In this document: one piece after another, positions 12,217 through 24,103 of the stretch | Position numbering within the stretch: the first letter of the stretch is position 1 | Layout of the letters: each line of letters begins with the position of its first letter | Source: Rhabditoides inermis | Taxonomy: Eukaryota > Nematoda > Chromadorea > Rhabditida > Rhabditidae | Assembly (NCBI GenBank): GCA_963966185.1 | Contig: CAWZYM010000020.1 | Span: 1,922,001 to 1,986,000, forward strand | DNA: 64,000 bases | Direction: 5' to 3' | Made by a program: the position numbers and the translations under genes | Notes under the pieces: model-generated | What the model was told of the DNA's origin: nothing | Seen by the model: the letters and a program-made list of their open reading frames with translations, nothing else | Databases searched by the model: none

Positions 12217-13893
12217 GTTAGCGGAGACTGCCTTACTTTTTCATTGGTATCAGCTGTGTATGACCCGCCCTGTTGAACTCCGCCAAATGGCACAAGGCTT
12301 TTGATTGCGTTTGACGTCCTCCTGAGATATTTTAATGTCACAACGACGTTGATAAGAGCACGTACCTAGTTTACTGTAAAGCCAAGCCATCTTCTTCAGA
12401 CTCCGACCATCATATTGCACATCATGTTGCGTATATTCGTTCTAAGATATTGATCTCTGCGCATTGAACTCTTTGATTCCCAATGCTTACGTTATTTATG
12501 CGGTCTGCCGTTTCTTCTTGAATAGCTTTCACTTTCACCATATTCGTGATCATAGCACGATAATGCGTTTCTGAATCGCATGTTACATTTTGCAAGCTTA
12601 TCATATCGCACCAGTGATTGTGTATCCAGTGTTTGTGTCTCCTTGTGCTTTTAAGTACTCCATAGGAACTCGATCAAATACTAGATAGTTGTGTCCTAAA
12701 TTTGAGATAATTATCGAATGAAGTATGAAACAAAATAACATACTGGTAATTTTGATCGTTTGTTTGGCAAAGTTCGATATTTCTCTGACGAATGCTTCGG
12801 GACCGCTACATGCCTAGAATCTGGCATTACGATATGAAAATTGAGAAAAGGCTTACTTGATTCTTTACGAAAACTCTGTTTGAGGTCGCATTCCTGTTGC
12901 TTCTTCGAGTATCGACTCGTAGGACCAGTGATCGCACACGCGGCGCCCAGGCCAACTCATGCGGTATGCAGGATAAGTTCGTGTTCTTTTGTTGGAGCCA
13001 ACCAATGAAGTATTTATCGATAACATGCGTTTTAAGTGTCTGAAACGACAAGAAATGTTTTTGCTTGTTTTTGTTTTCATACCATCCAGTCGTGTCTATC
13101 GGCCGCGAATAGTTTTGCAATGCCAAAGTAGGCGCACTTTTTGGTTACTTTGCTGCGATTCTAAAAAAAGTTTGTCGAGTTGTTGTTCTCTTTCAAATTT
13201 GAAATATTGACTAGCCTTGATGTAGCCGAACACTTGATCGACACATTCTACAACACTCCCGCTTCTGCGCTCGCCAAACATACACTCGAAGCACTCGAAC
13301 GTCTGAATGATATATTTAATTAGCAAAGTATTTTAACAACTCCCACCTTGAAGATCACTGCAGTAGCCAGCATAAGAACAGCTGAACTATGCTTCCTATT
13401 CCTCTTTGCTGGTGTCCTCTCCCTCTTCTTGGGTGTCTTCTCTTTGCTGCGGCTCCAGCTCTTGCTGCTCGCATATCCAAACTCTTCGTCCTTTTTTGCC
13501 TTCATTCTCTCTCTTTCGCTTTTCCCCGTTCATGACATTGAGAGCCTTCATCCCGATTAGGAAATCGAATATCGAATTCCTGCAATTTAAACTTATGATT
13601 TTCGATCGTTATCGACTGATAAGCACGCTGTTCCGGCGGAATTCGCTTCAATTTACGCCCAGATTTTTGAAACGCGTCCGAAACACTAGCGAACTGTCCG
13701 AATAAGAGAAGGGAACGCTCGTACGCATCGCAATAGAGAACGTGCGCGAGGGCGCTCGCGCGATATCGCTGGCATCGCGCCACAAAAGAGAGAGGAAAGA
13801 GTAAGAGTGCACTCAACTCGCGCAAACCACCCATTGAAACACACAACACAACACAGAATAAACAGGATCATCCACTCACGTTGCAGTGAAGAT
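12217..13893 (-). CDS. Possible N-terminal exons of the USP-like gene, or a separate hypothetical gene
   Basis: Several minus-strand open segments are bounded by plausible splice sites. One begins with ATG at 13505, is basic (KKDEEFGYASSKSWSRSKEK), and joins in phase across a short intron (13348-ish to the acceptor near 13303) to a segment with CFECMFGERRSG and FEREQQLDKLFLESQQ. Others are HWCDMISLQNVTCDSETHY near 12600 and VPFGGVQQGGSYTADTNEK near 12240. A short ATG exon (13893) with a good donor may be the 5' end. I do not recognise the sequence. Whether it belongs to the downstream USP-like exons cannot be settled by eye. Confidence 0.35.
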
Positions 13894-14676
13894 TCATTGT
13901 CGATGACGATGCTGGAAATGAGGGCCGTGCAATGAGGAGACAGAGACGAGCGTGAAATGACAGCAAGGGGCGGGGCATTCTAATCACAGATCGCAGCTTT
14001 GGCGCACGCTAATCTCACTTGCGCGAACTCGCGAACTCGAGTTCGTGGAGTGTCGGAAGGAAGAGAAAGACTGGATGAGTTGTGCTAACACTACAAGTGG
14101 TTCGCACGACTACCGTATGCTGCCCCCCCCCCCCCACCAGAACCTTGCGACGACTGCCATTCAAGCGATATAGTTTCCGAAGAATCACATCGATAATCAA
14201 TCGATAATCAATCGATATCAAATGGTGCTGGCTTTTAGTATATATTAATAACCGTACACGATAAATAACCGTACACGATAACTCACATACACGATCTTTC
14301 GAAAATGATGTCATGCATTAGAGAATCTCAGCTCTCAGCTACTTAATTTCCAATCACTCATCACTTGCTGATTTGAATATGCAGGTTGACTGATGATACT
14401 CTACACAGATATTTGGTGTGATCGTACAATGCCGGCTAGTTGTGCGTAACAGTGCGGCACGCCCCTAAAAAGACGGGAGAGAGAGAGTGAGTAGTTCTCA
14501 TTCCAACCTGTCACACCGATAGTTACCAGCGCTCTCTTTCTATCCACCAGTACATTCCATCCAACATTATCACTATCAAATTATCGCACATCACACTGTT
14601 GTTCCCCTTTTTCGCCGCACAATTGCTTTCACGGTCTATCCGTTCGTTTCTCTGCCGTTCTCGCATACACGGAGAG

Positions 14677-14724
<48 letters not shown>

Positions 14725-14889
14725 AAGTGTGTGACCAAACTAATCATTTTCGGTTTTTGCGTCTTGTGGCGGGCTGTGACAATGCAGGCCACTTTTGACC
14801 GATTCCGCTCGGGACGTCACACCCACATGTCTCTTCTCTCTTCTCCTCTGATTTGTGATCATCCTTCATCCTTCATTTCCATTTTCAAG
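13894..14889. other. Upstream region of the galectin gene
   Basis: Non-coding. Contains a run of about 13 C near 14114, short tandem ATCGATAATCA and ACCGTACACGATA repeats at 14180-14285, and a (GA)n run at 14681-14721. The galectin promoter or 5' UTR must lie here. Confidence 0.45.
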
Positions 14890-15588
14890 ATGTCCGCGCT
14901 TCTCAAGAAGTTATTCGGTCGAAACAAGCGGAAAGCCACCAAAAAGGACTCCGTGACCGGAAGGAACCAGAGCTTCGTGAGTTTTGAAATACGAAAATGA
15001 TTTATGTATAATAATGTGCATGATAATTTGTAAACAGCCCGTGCCGTACCTCTCGCGTCTGGAGGGCAATCAACTGCAGCCGGGACAATCACTGATTGTG
15101 AGAGGACTCATCACTGGTACGTCTTCCATTGCTCCGTTTGCTGTTCGCAACACTGCATTACCGAATCGCGAAGGAATGTTCGAAACGGGTTTCCCGGTGT
15201 CGGTGTGGCGCGGCTAACACATCCGAATTAGGGATTGGCCGGATAGAAAGGTCTCGACTGGTCACACACTCTCCCTTCTTCCCATCCGATCAATGCATTC
15301 TCGATGGTCAATACACAAGTCGTTTCACGCATGGACTACGAGCAAACGACGCGCGTAAACGGCAGAACGAGAACGGTGTTCACACAGCTTGCTGTATAAC
15401 GTCATAGAAAAATAGTTAACGTCACTTGACAACCTTGTAGGCAAGGACCAGTTCATCATCAATCTCACGTCGGGTCCGAACGTAGAAATCGAACAGGAGG
15501 GCGATAAACTCGACAACCGACTCCTCTCCATCCGGTAGGCATCTCTCCTTTCCCGCCCTCCCTCCCTCTCCCTCCCTCCCTCTCCCTC

Positions 15589-15639
<51 letters not shown>

Positions 15640-16966
15640 CTCCCTTTTAGCGTGGACGTGGCGAAGCGCAAGCTGTTCATTAACGCCTGCATCGACGGCG
15701 AGTGGGGCAAGTGAGTGGAGATGACGTCATAAATGATGACGTCACCATCGATGACGTCACCATCGATGACGTCATCTGCTCGGTTGCAGGGAGGGTTCGG
15801 TGAAGCACGGATGGCAGCCGGGAGACGAGTTCGACATCCGGCTGCGCTGTCACGACGATGGATTCCATGTGAGTTCAGAAAATTCACTTTTCAATGTTTC
15901 ATATCTCACCTCATATGACACAAGAAGAAGATTGAGATGGGCCTGATTAAACATGCTTTCTCAATGTAAGAAGACAGTAATGGTGTACGCTGTATAGTTA
16001 TGTATGCTCTAGTAACTTCATATGCTCTAGCTCGTGATTGTGTGATGACTTGGGTTGTGATAATCATGATAACAGATCTTCGTGGAGCACCGTCTTGTGG
16101 CCAAGTTCGCGCACTACCAGCCCGTCTTCAACATCTCCCACATCTACATCAACGGAGACTGCGCCATGTACACAGTCAACTGGGAGGGAAAGTACTACGT
16201 GGGTGGTCGCCGTCGTGGGTGGTCCCGTGTAGTCTAGTTACTAGTTACTAGTTTCTCACACTAGTGTAATCGAAAAAAAAATTTCTCAATCCTCTTTCTT
16301 TTTAGCAAATGCCGTACGCGGCCGATATCCCCGGCAACTTCTACCCGGGCAGGAAGCTGATGGTGGGTCTGCGTGGGTGGTCTGGCGCTTCGTGGGTGGT
16401 CTGGGGCTTTGTGGGTCCTTATCCTCTGTTGTTCAGGTGTCGGCTGTTCCAGCGAAGGGCGCCAAGCAGTTCACAGTCGACTTCCACGCGGGCAAAGACA
16501 TCGCATTCCGGCTGCAACCAAAGTTCGGAGAGAAGGTGCGGCAGAGAGATTCGGACAATAACGCATCTGTAAACTATGAAAAATCAACTTCCGCTAAAGC
16601 GTAAAACGCACGACCGCTGTGTTGTGCAGAAATACATATGGCATTGTACATAAGTATACAAATACAAGTATACAATGTTTGATATAATAACTATAGCGTA
16701 TATCATACTATGCAATGACATGCATGACGATTCCAGTTACTCGGAAACCTCTGAAGTAGACACTACTTATCCTCAGCCTCACATAATGCCAATGGTTTGG
16801 TTGCAGAAGGTGGTGCGGAACACGCGCATCGACGACAAGTGGGGCAGGGAGGAGACGGCGGCCGACGGGCCCTTCCCACTCAAGAGGAAGAACGCATTCG
16901 ACCTCATAGTGTACTCGGACGAGAACAGATTCCTGGTGCGCATCTCCCCCTCCCTCCCCTCCCTCC

Positions 16967-17004
<38 letters not shown>

Positions 17005-17144
17005 ATTTTCGTAATCTGGATTGCTTGCAGATCTACGTGGATGACTGTCTGTTCGGCACCTTTGTCCACCGTCTGCCCGCCACGCAGATCGATAAGATAT
17101 CGATCGAAGGAGACGTCGAGCTGCAGGGCGTCCATCTCAAGTGA
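14890..17144 (+). CDS. Tandem-repeat galectin (two carbohydrate-recognition domains)
   Basis: Ten exons (14890-14976, 15038-15116, 15441-15534, 15651-15710, 15790-15868, 16076-16198, 16306-16362, 16437-16535, 16807-16935, 17031-17144) close in frame to 306 aa. There is no signal peptide and a basic N-terminus (KKLFGRNKRKATKK), as expected for a cytosolic protein exported unconventionally. Each half has the galectin beta-sandwich signature. CRD1 keeps GEWGKE but lacks the H-x-N-P-R sugar motif. CRD2 has FRLQPKF where canonical galectins have H-x-N-P-R, then keeps VVRNTRIDDKWGREE. Two-CRD galectins of this size are common in nematodes. The ATG at 14890 was chosen because the protein then starts like family members; an in-frame upstream ATG at 14782 is possible. 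The altered sugar contacts suggest unusual or lost beta-galactoside binding. Confidence 0.9.
15722..15774. promoter_or_regulatory. Array of four perfect cAMP-response-element palindromes
   Basis: The octamer TGACGTCA occurs at 15722, 15737, 15752 and 15767, a strict 15-bp period, within the 79-bp intron 4 of the galectin gene. TGACGTCA is the established CRE site bound by CREB/ATF bZIP dimers. A fifth copy lies just after the galectin stop, near 17159. An intronic enhancer role is inferred; a simple minisatellite is the alternative. Confidence 0.6.
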
Positions 17145-17406
17145 CGACACCGAAGATGACGTCACCGCATTTATTACGGCCTCTGCTCTAATAATTATGT
17201 AAATACTACACAGAAGGACATTCTGCGCGTTCGCTTTTTCGATTCAAGAAAATTGATAAACATTTTATTGCGTACAAAGGCATCGGGTGGTATGGAGAGA
17301 AACGAATCAAGGGGATAAAATCTGTGATATTGATATTCCATATAAAGATGCATGTATGCGCGGAGGGAAGAGAGCACCCTGAGTCGACCGGACAGAGAAT
17401 CATAGA

Positions 17407-17467
<61 letters not shown>

Positions 17468-17470
17468 GGA

Positions 17471-17590
17471 CTAGAATGCGAGGATGACAAAGAGAGCGAG
17501 GACGATTGGAGTGAGCAGTGGTCGAGGGACAGTGTTGGTAGTTATTTTGAAATTGCAGCCGTCGTCAATGCAAGAACACACCTTAAAGAA

Positions 17591-17638
<48 letters not shown>

Positions 17639-18481
17639 TTCTGTCTCTCTCTCCCTCTCTCTCCGTTTCCCTCTCTCACCTCCACTAGATCATTCTGCTG
17701 TACTTGCGGGTATATCTGCGAGAGCTGCAGCCGCACGCAGATCGGAGCTTGGTGAAGGAAGTCGATCTGCAATATCTTTCTATCATCTCTCTATTCTCTC
17801 TCTTCCCCTTCTCTCCCTCCCTCCTTCTCCCTCTCTTCCTTTCCCTCTCCCCCTCTCTCTCCCTCTCCCCCCTCTCTCTCCCTCTCCCCCCTCTCTCTCC
17901 CTCTCCCACCTCTCTCGGCCGACTGCCTTCCGGCACGGCAGCGAATATCCGATCCGCGCATCCTCGAATGAACGCGAACGGTCGATTCGCGATTTGCACG
18001 CCTAACGAAAATACGTGAATTCCTTGATTTGTTCTTACCTCCAAAGTACTGTGGCTCGAATACGGTGACGCAGGCGGTCTGGCATGACTCGACGGGAGCT
18101 AGGGCGTGGACCTGGGAGGGGGATGAGAGGGAGGGAGGGAGAGAGAGAGGGGGAGGGGGAGACTCACCGAGTATTCAGTGTCACAGAACGAGTCGAACTG
18201 TGGAATGCGCACCTGTAAGAAAGATGGGCATGGTCCGGACTATGGTCGCACGCACTATCCTCTCTCAAGTTCCTATCTTTTGCTAGAAGAATATACTCGA
18301 GACGAGTAACGAGTCAAGTCTAACTAAGTAAGTTGAGTATCACTTAATTGCAAACTATTAACTATATACACCATCAACAACAATACAAGTGATACATATG
18401 TGCATCTCGTGTACCTGTCTGGCCAGCGCGGAGGATCGTTGGAACAGGTGCTGGTACTCGGCCGATGCGCACGAATAGCAT
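17471..18481 (-). CDS. Ly6/uPAR three-finger, GPI-anchored protein (5' exon not found)
   Basis: Six minus-strand exons (18481-18415, 18212-18168, 18111-18039, 18001-17910, 17766-17680, 17581-17471) join in phase. The mature part starts CYSCASAEY and has ten cysteines, including SCQTAC and a closing CSCIDDGCN, the pattern of Ly6/quiver three-finger proteins. The C-terminus is a hydrophobic tail (LLTPIVLALFVILAF) directly before the stop, typical of a GPI-attachment signal. The first recognised exon begins inside a codon, so an upstream exon with the signal peptide must exist between 18482 and about 21000; I could not identify it. Family members act at the cell surface, often on ion channels or receptors; the target here is unknown. 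The gene is tail to tail with the galectin, with 326 bp between the stops. Confidence 0.8.
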
Positions 18482-19378
18482 CTGAATAGACACTACCTCA
18501 CACCGTTTTGTTAATGACGTAATATCGTTCCATGACGTAATTTACATGTTTTCACCAATGTGCTACTTGATTCGAGATAAATATTCTGAATTCTGAATCG
18601 TTCCATCAGAATGATTTCAGTCAATAGTTATATGCATTTTCTTCTGCCACTACTACACACTATGAGAAATATTGGTGTTAATTGGTAATGACAAAGTTTT
18701 GGAAGGTTGTGTATGCGTTTCACCGTTTCCACTCCATCTACGATAAAACATCTCCGGCATACTAATATGTAATTTCACGAACAGTCTTTCTCTAACTGAC
18801 TTTCTCTCTCTCTCTCTCTCTCTTCCAATTGTTGTGTATTTCCCCTCATTCCTCATTGTTTTGCGCGCCAACGCATTTATAATCTCAAGATCAATCACAA
18901 CCTATAAACAATTACATTTTATAGAATCTTATAAGAACTGTTAGACATAACAAAGCTGAACTTTGAAGGGAGTGAGGAGAGGGGAGAGAGAGAGAGAGAA
19001 TGTGAGAGTGTGATTGTTTATAGAGTGCTTTCCGGTCGACAGCCGCCCCCATTTTGCACTCTATTATTATATAAATCGAGGAGGCGGCGTCTTTCACACA
19101 AACCGACTATACTCTTTCCGAATGTGTGATCGAATGAGATCGAATCGGGCCCAGATGGCATGCAAAAGAGAGGAGAGAGGGGGAGAGAGGGAGGGAGAGA
19201 GAGATTGGGGATAGGGACAGAAATAGAGAGATTAAAGGAGAGATCCTCCTTTATAAAACCATGAATCATACGTTTACGTTCCCTCAGTTCTCGAATTAGC
19301 TGTAAGCAGATACGGGAAGGGTATTCTATTCAGTGTGGCCATTTCGGATTGTCTCAATCTTGGAAGAAGAGCAGGCAA

Positions 19379-19423
<45 letters not shown>

Positions 19424-19960
19424 TATAGAGAGAGAGAAAGGGAGAGAGAGGGAGAGAGAGATGGAGTGGAAAGGGAGAAGGTCCATTTCGCCACCCGATA
19501 TGGGGACATTATCACATTAGGCTGAGAAGCGGAGGCCCTCCGAAAGGTTCCTTTCAATGGACACAATCCCAATCCTCGGCATCCCTCCCGGCAGAGAGAG
19601 AGAGAGGGGGGGGGAGAGGGAGAAAGAGAGAGAGAAAGAGAGAAAGGAAGAGAGAGAGAAGGGAGAGGGGAGAGAGAGAAGCGAAAAAGGGTAGTAATTT
19701 TTCACCCCATTCAAAGCAAGTTTCATTTCTGTTGCAGGAATTTGGATTGCTTGACCTAAGGCGATAGAACACCATATCAGTCACTTCTTTTCCTCTTTTG
19801 TGAGACTAATTTGTAAGAAGAAAGAAAAAAAGTAGTAGTGAGGAATACTTGTTATGTGAATAGCCAACGCTATCTCGATATTCTCAATCTCTTGGCAAGA
19901 GACTTCTCGTATCCCTCTCTCCCCCTCCGAGAGAGAGAGCGAGAGAGAGAGAGAGAGGAG

Positions 19961-19991
<31 letters not shown>

Positions 19992-20976
19992 TATGTCAGG
20001 AAATAGCAGTCACGACATAATCGGGAAAAGGAGAATAGGCGTGTACTTTTTTTGAGGTTGAAGGGAGAACGTTTTTCTATGAGCTCAAAGATTCCCTTGT
20101 CCAGCCTAATAAATAAACATTGCCTAGCGAAATGTGACACCGTCGAAAAAAAAAACGAATAGTTTTGTTTTCTGGTGTGAGGAGAGTTCTGGTGTTCTTC
20201 TCTTGTTTTGTTTATGCGTGAGAAGGATTCGTTTCCTTTGAGAGAGAGAGGGGGGGAGGGGGAGCGGCGTGACTCCTCAGAAGAGAGTGTGACAGCATAA
20301 TCACTGGGCCCGCATTAGTCGGCTATTGTGACCCCGACAGAGACACAGGAAGAAAGAATGCGCACATACATGATTCCAGAAAAGATACTAGCAAATCTTA
20401 TCAGCGCAAACAATCTCTCTTTCTTTCAGTCTATCGAGACTTTGTAAAAAAAAATTAAAAAAATATATATTAAACTCACTTAAGCGCAGTGGCCGGAGTC
20501 GCTGCTATAACTAGCAGGAAAATATAGGGAACCATAAGAACTGTGGTGTGACGGCGAATCTCCGCTGTGCGTGGAGCAGCACTCCTCTGCTCCTTCTCCC
20601 TCCTCCTCCTCCTCCTCCTCCTCCTCCTCCTTCTCCTCCCCGGCGGCCCCGCCCCTTCTCTCCTCTCTTTGGCATGCTGCCCACTCGCATTCTCTTAGAA
20701 TGCAGATCGCGCTTTCTTTCATAAACGAATAAACATCTTCGCTATCTTCCACGTATTAGCAAAACATCGTTCGATTTCTTTTGAAGAGATGAGAAAATCG
20801 ACTGCTGACCCCCGACAGAGAAAGAACACTGGCCACCTAATACAATAGTCGCCTCGCCCTTCCTCTATTCTCGAATCGCATTTGATAGAGGCGAACACGG
20901 GAGGGCGTCTCTCCTTCTCTCTCCCTCTCTCTCTCTCTCTCCCTCTCTCTCTCTCTCTCTCCCTCTCTCTCTCTCT

Positions 20977-21029
<53 letters not shown>

Positions 21030-21286
21030 GTCATGGCGTTTAGGCGCGATTGCTATGATTTGTGTGTGTGCGCTCCGGGGTATGGGATCCAGATGTGTGT
21101 TGCCCTCAGGCATTCTAATACATTGCCTGAGGGCAGATTGATGGGGTAGGAGAAAAGGCAGGAGTGATTGAAAAGAAACACCGCCGAGTAATCAGACAAG
21201 TACATGAAAAAGAGATGAGTGATGGGAGAATCGGGAGGAACGATTGTGATTCAGGTTTATTGCGAGTATAGGTCAGTTTCGTCGAT
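18482..21286. other. Upstream region of the Ly6-like gene, repeat rich
   Basis: Mostly GA/CT tracts (around 18965-19000, 19380-19460, 19590-19680, 19930-19990, 20905-21030) and AT-rich sequence. It should contain the missing first exon of the Ly6-like gene. A Glu-rich minus-strand open frame at 20752-20480 has no ATG at its 5' limit and is weak. Confidence 0.4.
18534..18600 (+). repeat. Dispersed retroposon-like tail, family 1 copy
   Basis: Contains GATTCGAGATAAATATTCTG followed by short ATTCTG repeats. It matches copies at 36886-36946 (+) and 42640-42712 (-). The repeated ATTCTG end resembles tails of RTE-type LINEs and their SINEs. No coding part is present. Confidence 0.6.
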
Positions 21287-21371
21287 TTAAATGAGGAGAA
21301 CGGGCATTCCTGTGCTGGTCTGCAGGTAGACCCTCACGTCCTCCCACCTGAAGAGAACGGTCATCTCCCCC

Positions 21372-21413
<42 letters not shown>

Positions 21414-22145
21414 TCTTCTCTCCATCTCCCTCTCATCGCCCTCTCTCTCCCTCTCTTCCTCTCTCCCTCTCTCCCTCTCAATCCTCCCCTATCCCTCTCT
21501 CCCTCTCTCCCTCTCCCCCTCTCCGCATCTCCCCATCTCTCCCGCTCTCCCTCTCCTTCTCTCTATTCCCTCCCTCTCTCATCTCCCTCTCTCATCTCCC
21601 TCTCTCATCTCCCTCTCTCACCCCTCGCTCCCTCCTTTCCTCTCTCTTCCTCCCTCTCTCCCTCTCTCTCCCTCTCTCTCCCTCTCTCCGTTCTCAATCT
21701 CTCCCTCTCTCCCTCTCTCCCTCTCTCCCTCTCTCCCTCTCTCCCTCTCTCCCTCTCTCCCTCTCTCCCTCTCTCTTACTTGGTAGCAGACAGCTTGATA
21801 TCAGGAGAATAGTAAAACAGGTCCTGAGCGGGAAGGGGGGAAGTGGGAGGAATGGTAGGGAACTGGACAGGCGAGTAGATCTTTCCGTTCAGCTCATCCT
21901 CCACACAGTAGGTGTCGACCGAGGCTGAAGAAGGCGAGGACTTTCGGAGCGTGGAAGGAGCACTCACTGAGCTTGGCCTGGGCATCGGCATAGGAAGCGA
22001 CAGGGAAGCAGTTGAGGAAGTACACTCCAGACAGGCTGAACGTCGAAGCATGGCTCATCGAAAGAGGCTCGATCACACCCCGCGGGATTCCGTCAGTGAG
22101 GTTGGAACGGACACGGAAAGCAGCGTCCAGCTGAAAGAGAGCAGG

Positions 22146-22185
<40 letters not shown>

Positions 22186-22376
22186 AGGGGGACTTACGAG
22201 GGAGTAGAGGTGTCCCTCCTTGGCGGTGCCCTCTGCTCCTGCCAGGTCTCCGAACCAGTAATAGTCAGGGTCGATGGTCGCGCCATTTGCATAGTAGATC
22301 GAATACGATGCATACGGCATCACAAAACGAACAGTCTTCGTCGTACCGGCAGGGTCGTTGAACCCTAGAGAGGGGT

Positions 22377-22424
<48 letters not shown>

Positions 22425-22574
22425 AGGGGAGAGGGAGAAAGAGGGAGAGAGAGAAGGAGGGAAGGGGAAGAAAACAGGAGAAGAGAGGGGAGAGGGAGAA
22501 AGGGACTTACAGTAGTCGGTCTGGGAGGCTACGACTGCTACGATAGCAGCTGCGATGAGAGTGGAGCGAACCAT
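21287..22574 (-). CDS. Secreted 199-aa protein of unknown function, copy A
   Basis: Five exons (22574-22511, 22364-22198, 22130-21968, 21924-21780, 21347-21287; 64, 167, 163, 145 and 61 nt) close in frame to 199 aa. Residues 1 to about 17 form a signal peptide (MVRSTLIAAAIVAVVASQ). The mature chain is rich in Tyr, Ser and Pro, with YASYSIYYANG, PDYYWFGDLAG, one N-glycosylation sequon (SNLTD) and only two cysteines (FLNCFPV and DTYCVEDE), which could form one disulfide. I do not recognise the family. It differs from the other copies by SQTDY near the N-terminus and RVYLQ near the C-terminus. Intron 3 is only 43 bp. An AATAAA-type signal follows at about 21256. It pairs head to head with copy B. 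Confidence 0.8.
21376..21779. repeat. Long CT / CCCTCT low-complexity tract
   Basis: About 400 bp of CT dinucleotides and CCCTCTCT units filling most of intron 4 of copy A. On the sense strand it is a GA-rich purine tract. The same intron of copies B, C and D carries shorter GA-rich tracts. Confidence 0.95.
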
Positions 22575-22626
22575 CTCTGACTGACTGACTGACTGAGTGA
22601 AGTGACCATCCACCCACTGACACACA

Positions 22627-22634
22627 TATTTATA
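22627..22634 (-). promoter_or_regulatory. TATA box of copy A
   Basis: TATAAATA about 53 bp upstream of the ATG, with a short CAGT tandem repeat in the predicted 5' UTR. The core from TATA to ATG is shared by all four copies. Confidence 0.75.
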
Positions 22635-23206
22635 CCAACTGATTGTCACTGCGATCACAACACATTTTTCCTGGGTGGTCTCCCTATAGTGTTTTGCGGT
22701 CATATAATCCGATCCTGATAAACTTTTTTGCACTGGTTCAGGCGTTTACCAAAACACAGTTTTAAATAATCACCGGTTATCATTCTTTAGTGGTTTTGCG
22801 AGGGGTTTTGTCGGACCACCATGTTGGGTGGGAGAGAGAAACTGTTCCTGGTTTCAGAGAGATAAGCTCAAACTCTGAAATTCACAAAAACTGATACAGT
22901 ATGCGTACGATCAGGTGTTTGAACAAAAATAGAAACTGAGCTCATTGGTTACAAAATATCAAACTATTGAATTGAGCATGAATTATAGAAATCTATATTC
23001 TGTGAAAACAGTGAGAACGACTTCACGATATTCTGCTACTGCACTCTGTTGAACAACGATGAAAAGCAACAACACCGATTTGATATTTTCTGTCTATATT
23101 TTGTGTTGCGTTTTCGGATGGATATAGCAATATTATTTTGTCCTCAAGCCACAATGGTCTTTTCAAATCACTTTTTCACTTCGAAGTAGACAGCAATATT
23201 AGATCT

Positions 23207-23763
23207 AGTCAGAAGGATGTGACCGCATCCGAAGATGAATCACGTCTTGCCCAAGGACACTCCTCCATCAGGTGAGAGGCCTAGACGAACTAGAACACAC
23301 TCGACCCAGAGGCTCGATTGTGGAGGAGACGAGCGAGCAGAGCGAGGCAGGCAACGACACCCCAAAGACCCATCGACAGTCCCGCGGAAGAGAATAGTAC
23401 CACGACACGAGTGCACACAAAAGTATTTATGACACCACGCGGTAAAAGGGGATGAGTGACTTGGGGCGGCGATAACAAGCCATGGTCGTGAGACCGATGC
23501 TCTCAGAGGGCTTGAGCAGCCGCACTCATACTGAAGCCCAGAACCGTCCCGCTGTCGGCTTATGTAGTCGGCGGCGCGCGCTCTCGAGTCTTCTATCGGC
23601 CAATCAGCGTCCGCGGTAGATCAGAGGTAGGTCGGCAATGAGTCCGGCCGGTCGGCTCCGCCCCTCGTGCTGTCGGCACTGGAAGAGAGAGAGAGAGATT
23701 AGCACTCGAGCGAGCAACGGGAGTGAGAGTGCATCAGCGAGATAGTGTCTCGCCTCGCTGACA
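23207..23763. mobile_element. Insertion of about 557 bp in one palindrome arm
   Basis: Comparison with the matching arm near 27205 shows this block is extra. The arm without it reads straight through AGATCTGCATAAAC. The insertion has ATCT on both sides (possible 4-bp target duplication) and short inverted ends GTCAG / CTGAC. It has no supported coding region. The element class is not recognised; a solo LTR or a non-autonomous DNA element is possible. Confidence 0.55.
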
Positions 23764-23888
23764 ATCTGCATAAACTTGCAGAGGCGGTAAAAAGAGTGGG
23801 CGGTCTGCTGATATCAGTAGTTCGGTCGGGTCTGGATAACAGAAAAAAGTGTGTTGTGAATGCCGTGCAGAATAGAACTTGGACATGG

Positions 23889-23896
23889 TATAAATA
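23889..23896 (+). promoter_or_regulatory. TATA box of copy B
   Basis: TATAAATA 57 bp upstream of the ATG, followed by a TCAG tandem repeat directly before the ATG. Confidence 0.75.
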
Positions 23897-23952
23897 TGTG
23901 TGTCAGTGGGTGGATGGTCACTTCACTCAGTCAGTCAGTCAGTCAGTCAGAG

Positions 23953-24059
23953 ATGGTTCGCTCCACTCTCATCGCAGCTGCTATCGTAGCAGTCGTAGCC
24001 TCCCAGAGCGACTACTGTAAGTCACTCCCCCCTCTCTCTATCACGCTCTCTCTCCCTTC

Positions 24060-24103
<44 letters not shown>

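Noticed and set aside
20480..20752. Glu-rich minus-strand protein
   Set aside because: The frame has no ATG at its 5' limit, its core is a CTC repeat, and no splice partner is evident. It might be an exon of the Ly6-like gene, but nothing shows it.
21420..21779. CRISPR-like regular array
   Set aside because: The periodicity is simple CCCTCTCT low complexity without unique spacers, in a eukaryotic intron.
23235..23432. Coding gene within the 557-bp insertion
   Set aside because: Short hydrophilic frame without homology or splice sites; the insertion is better read as non-coding mobile DNA.
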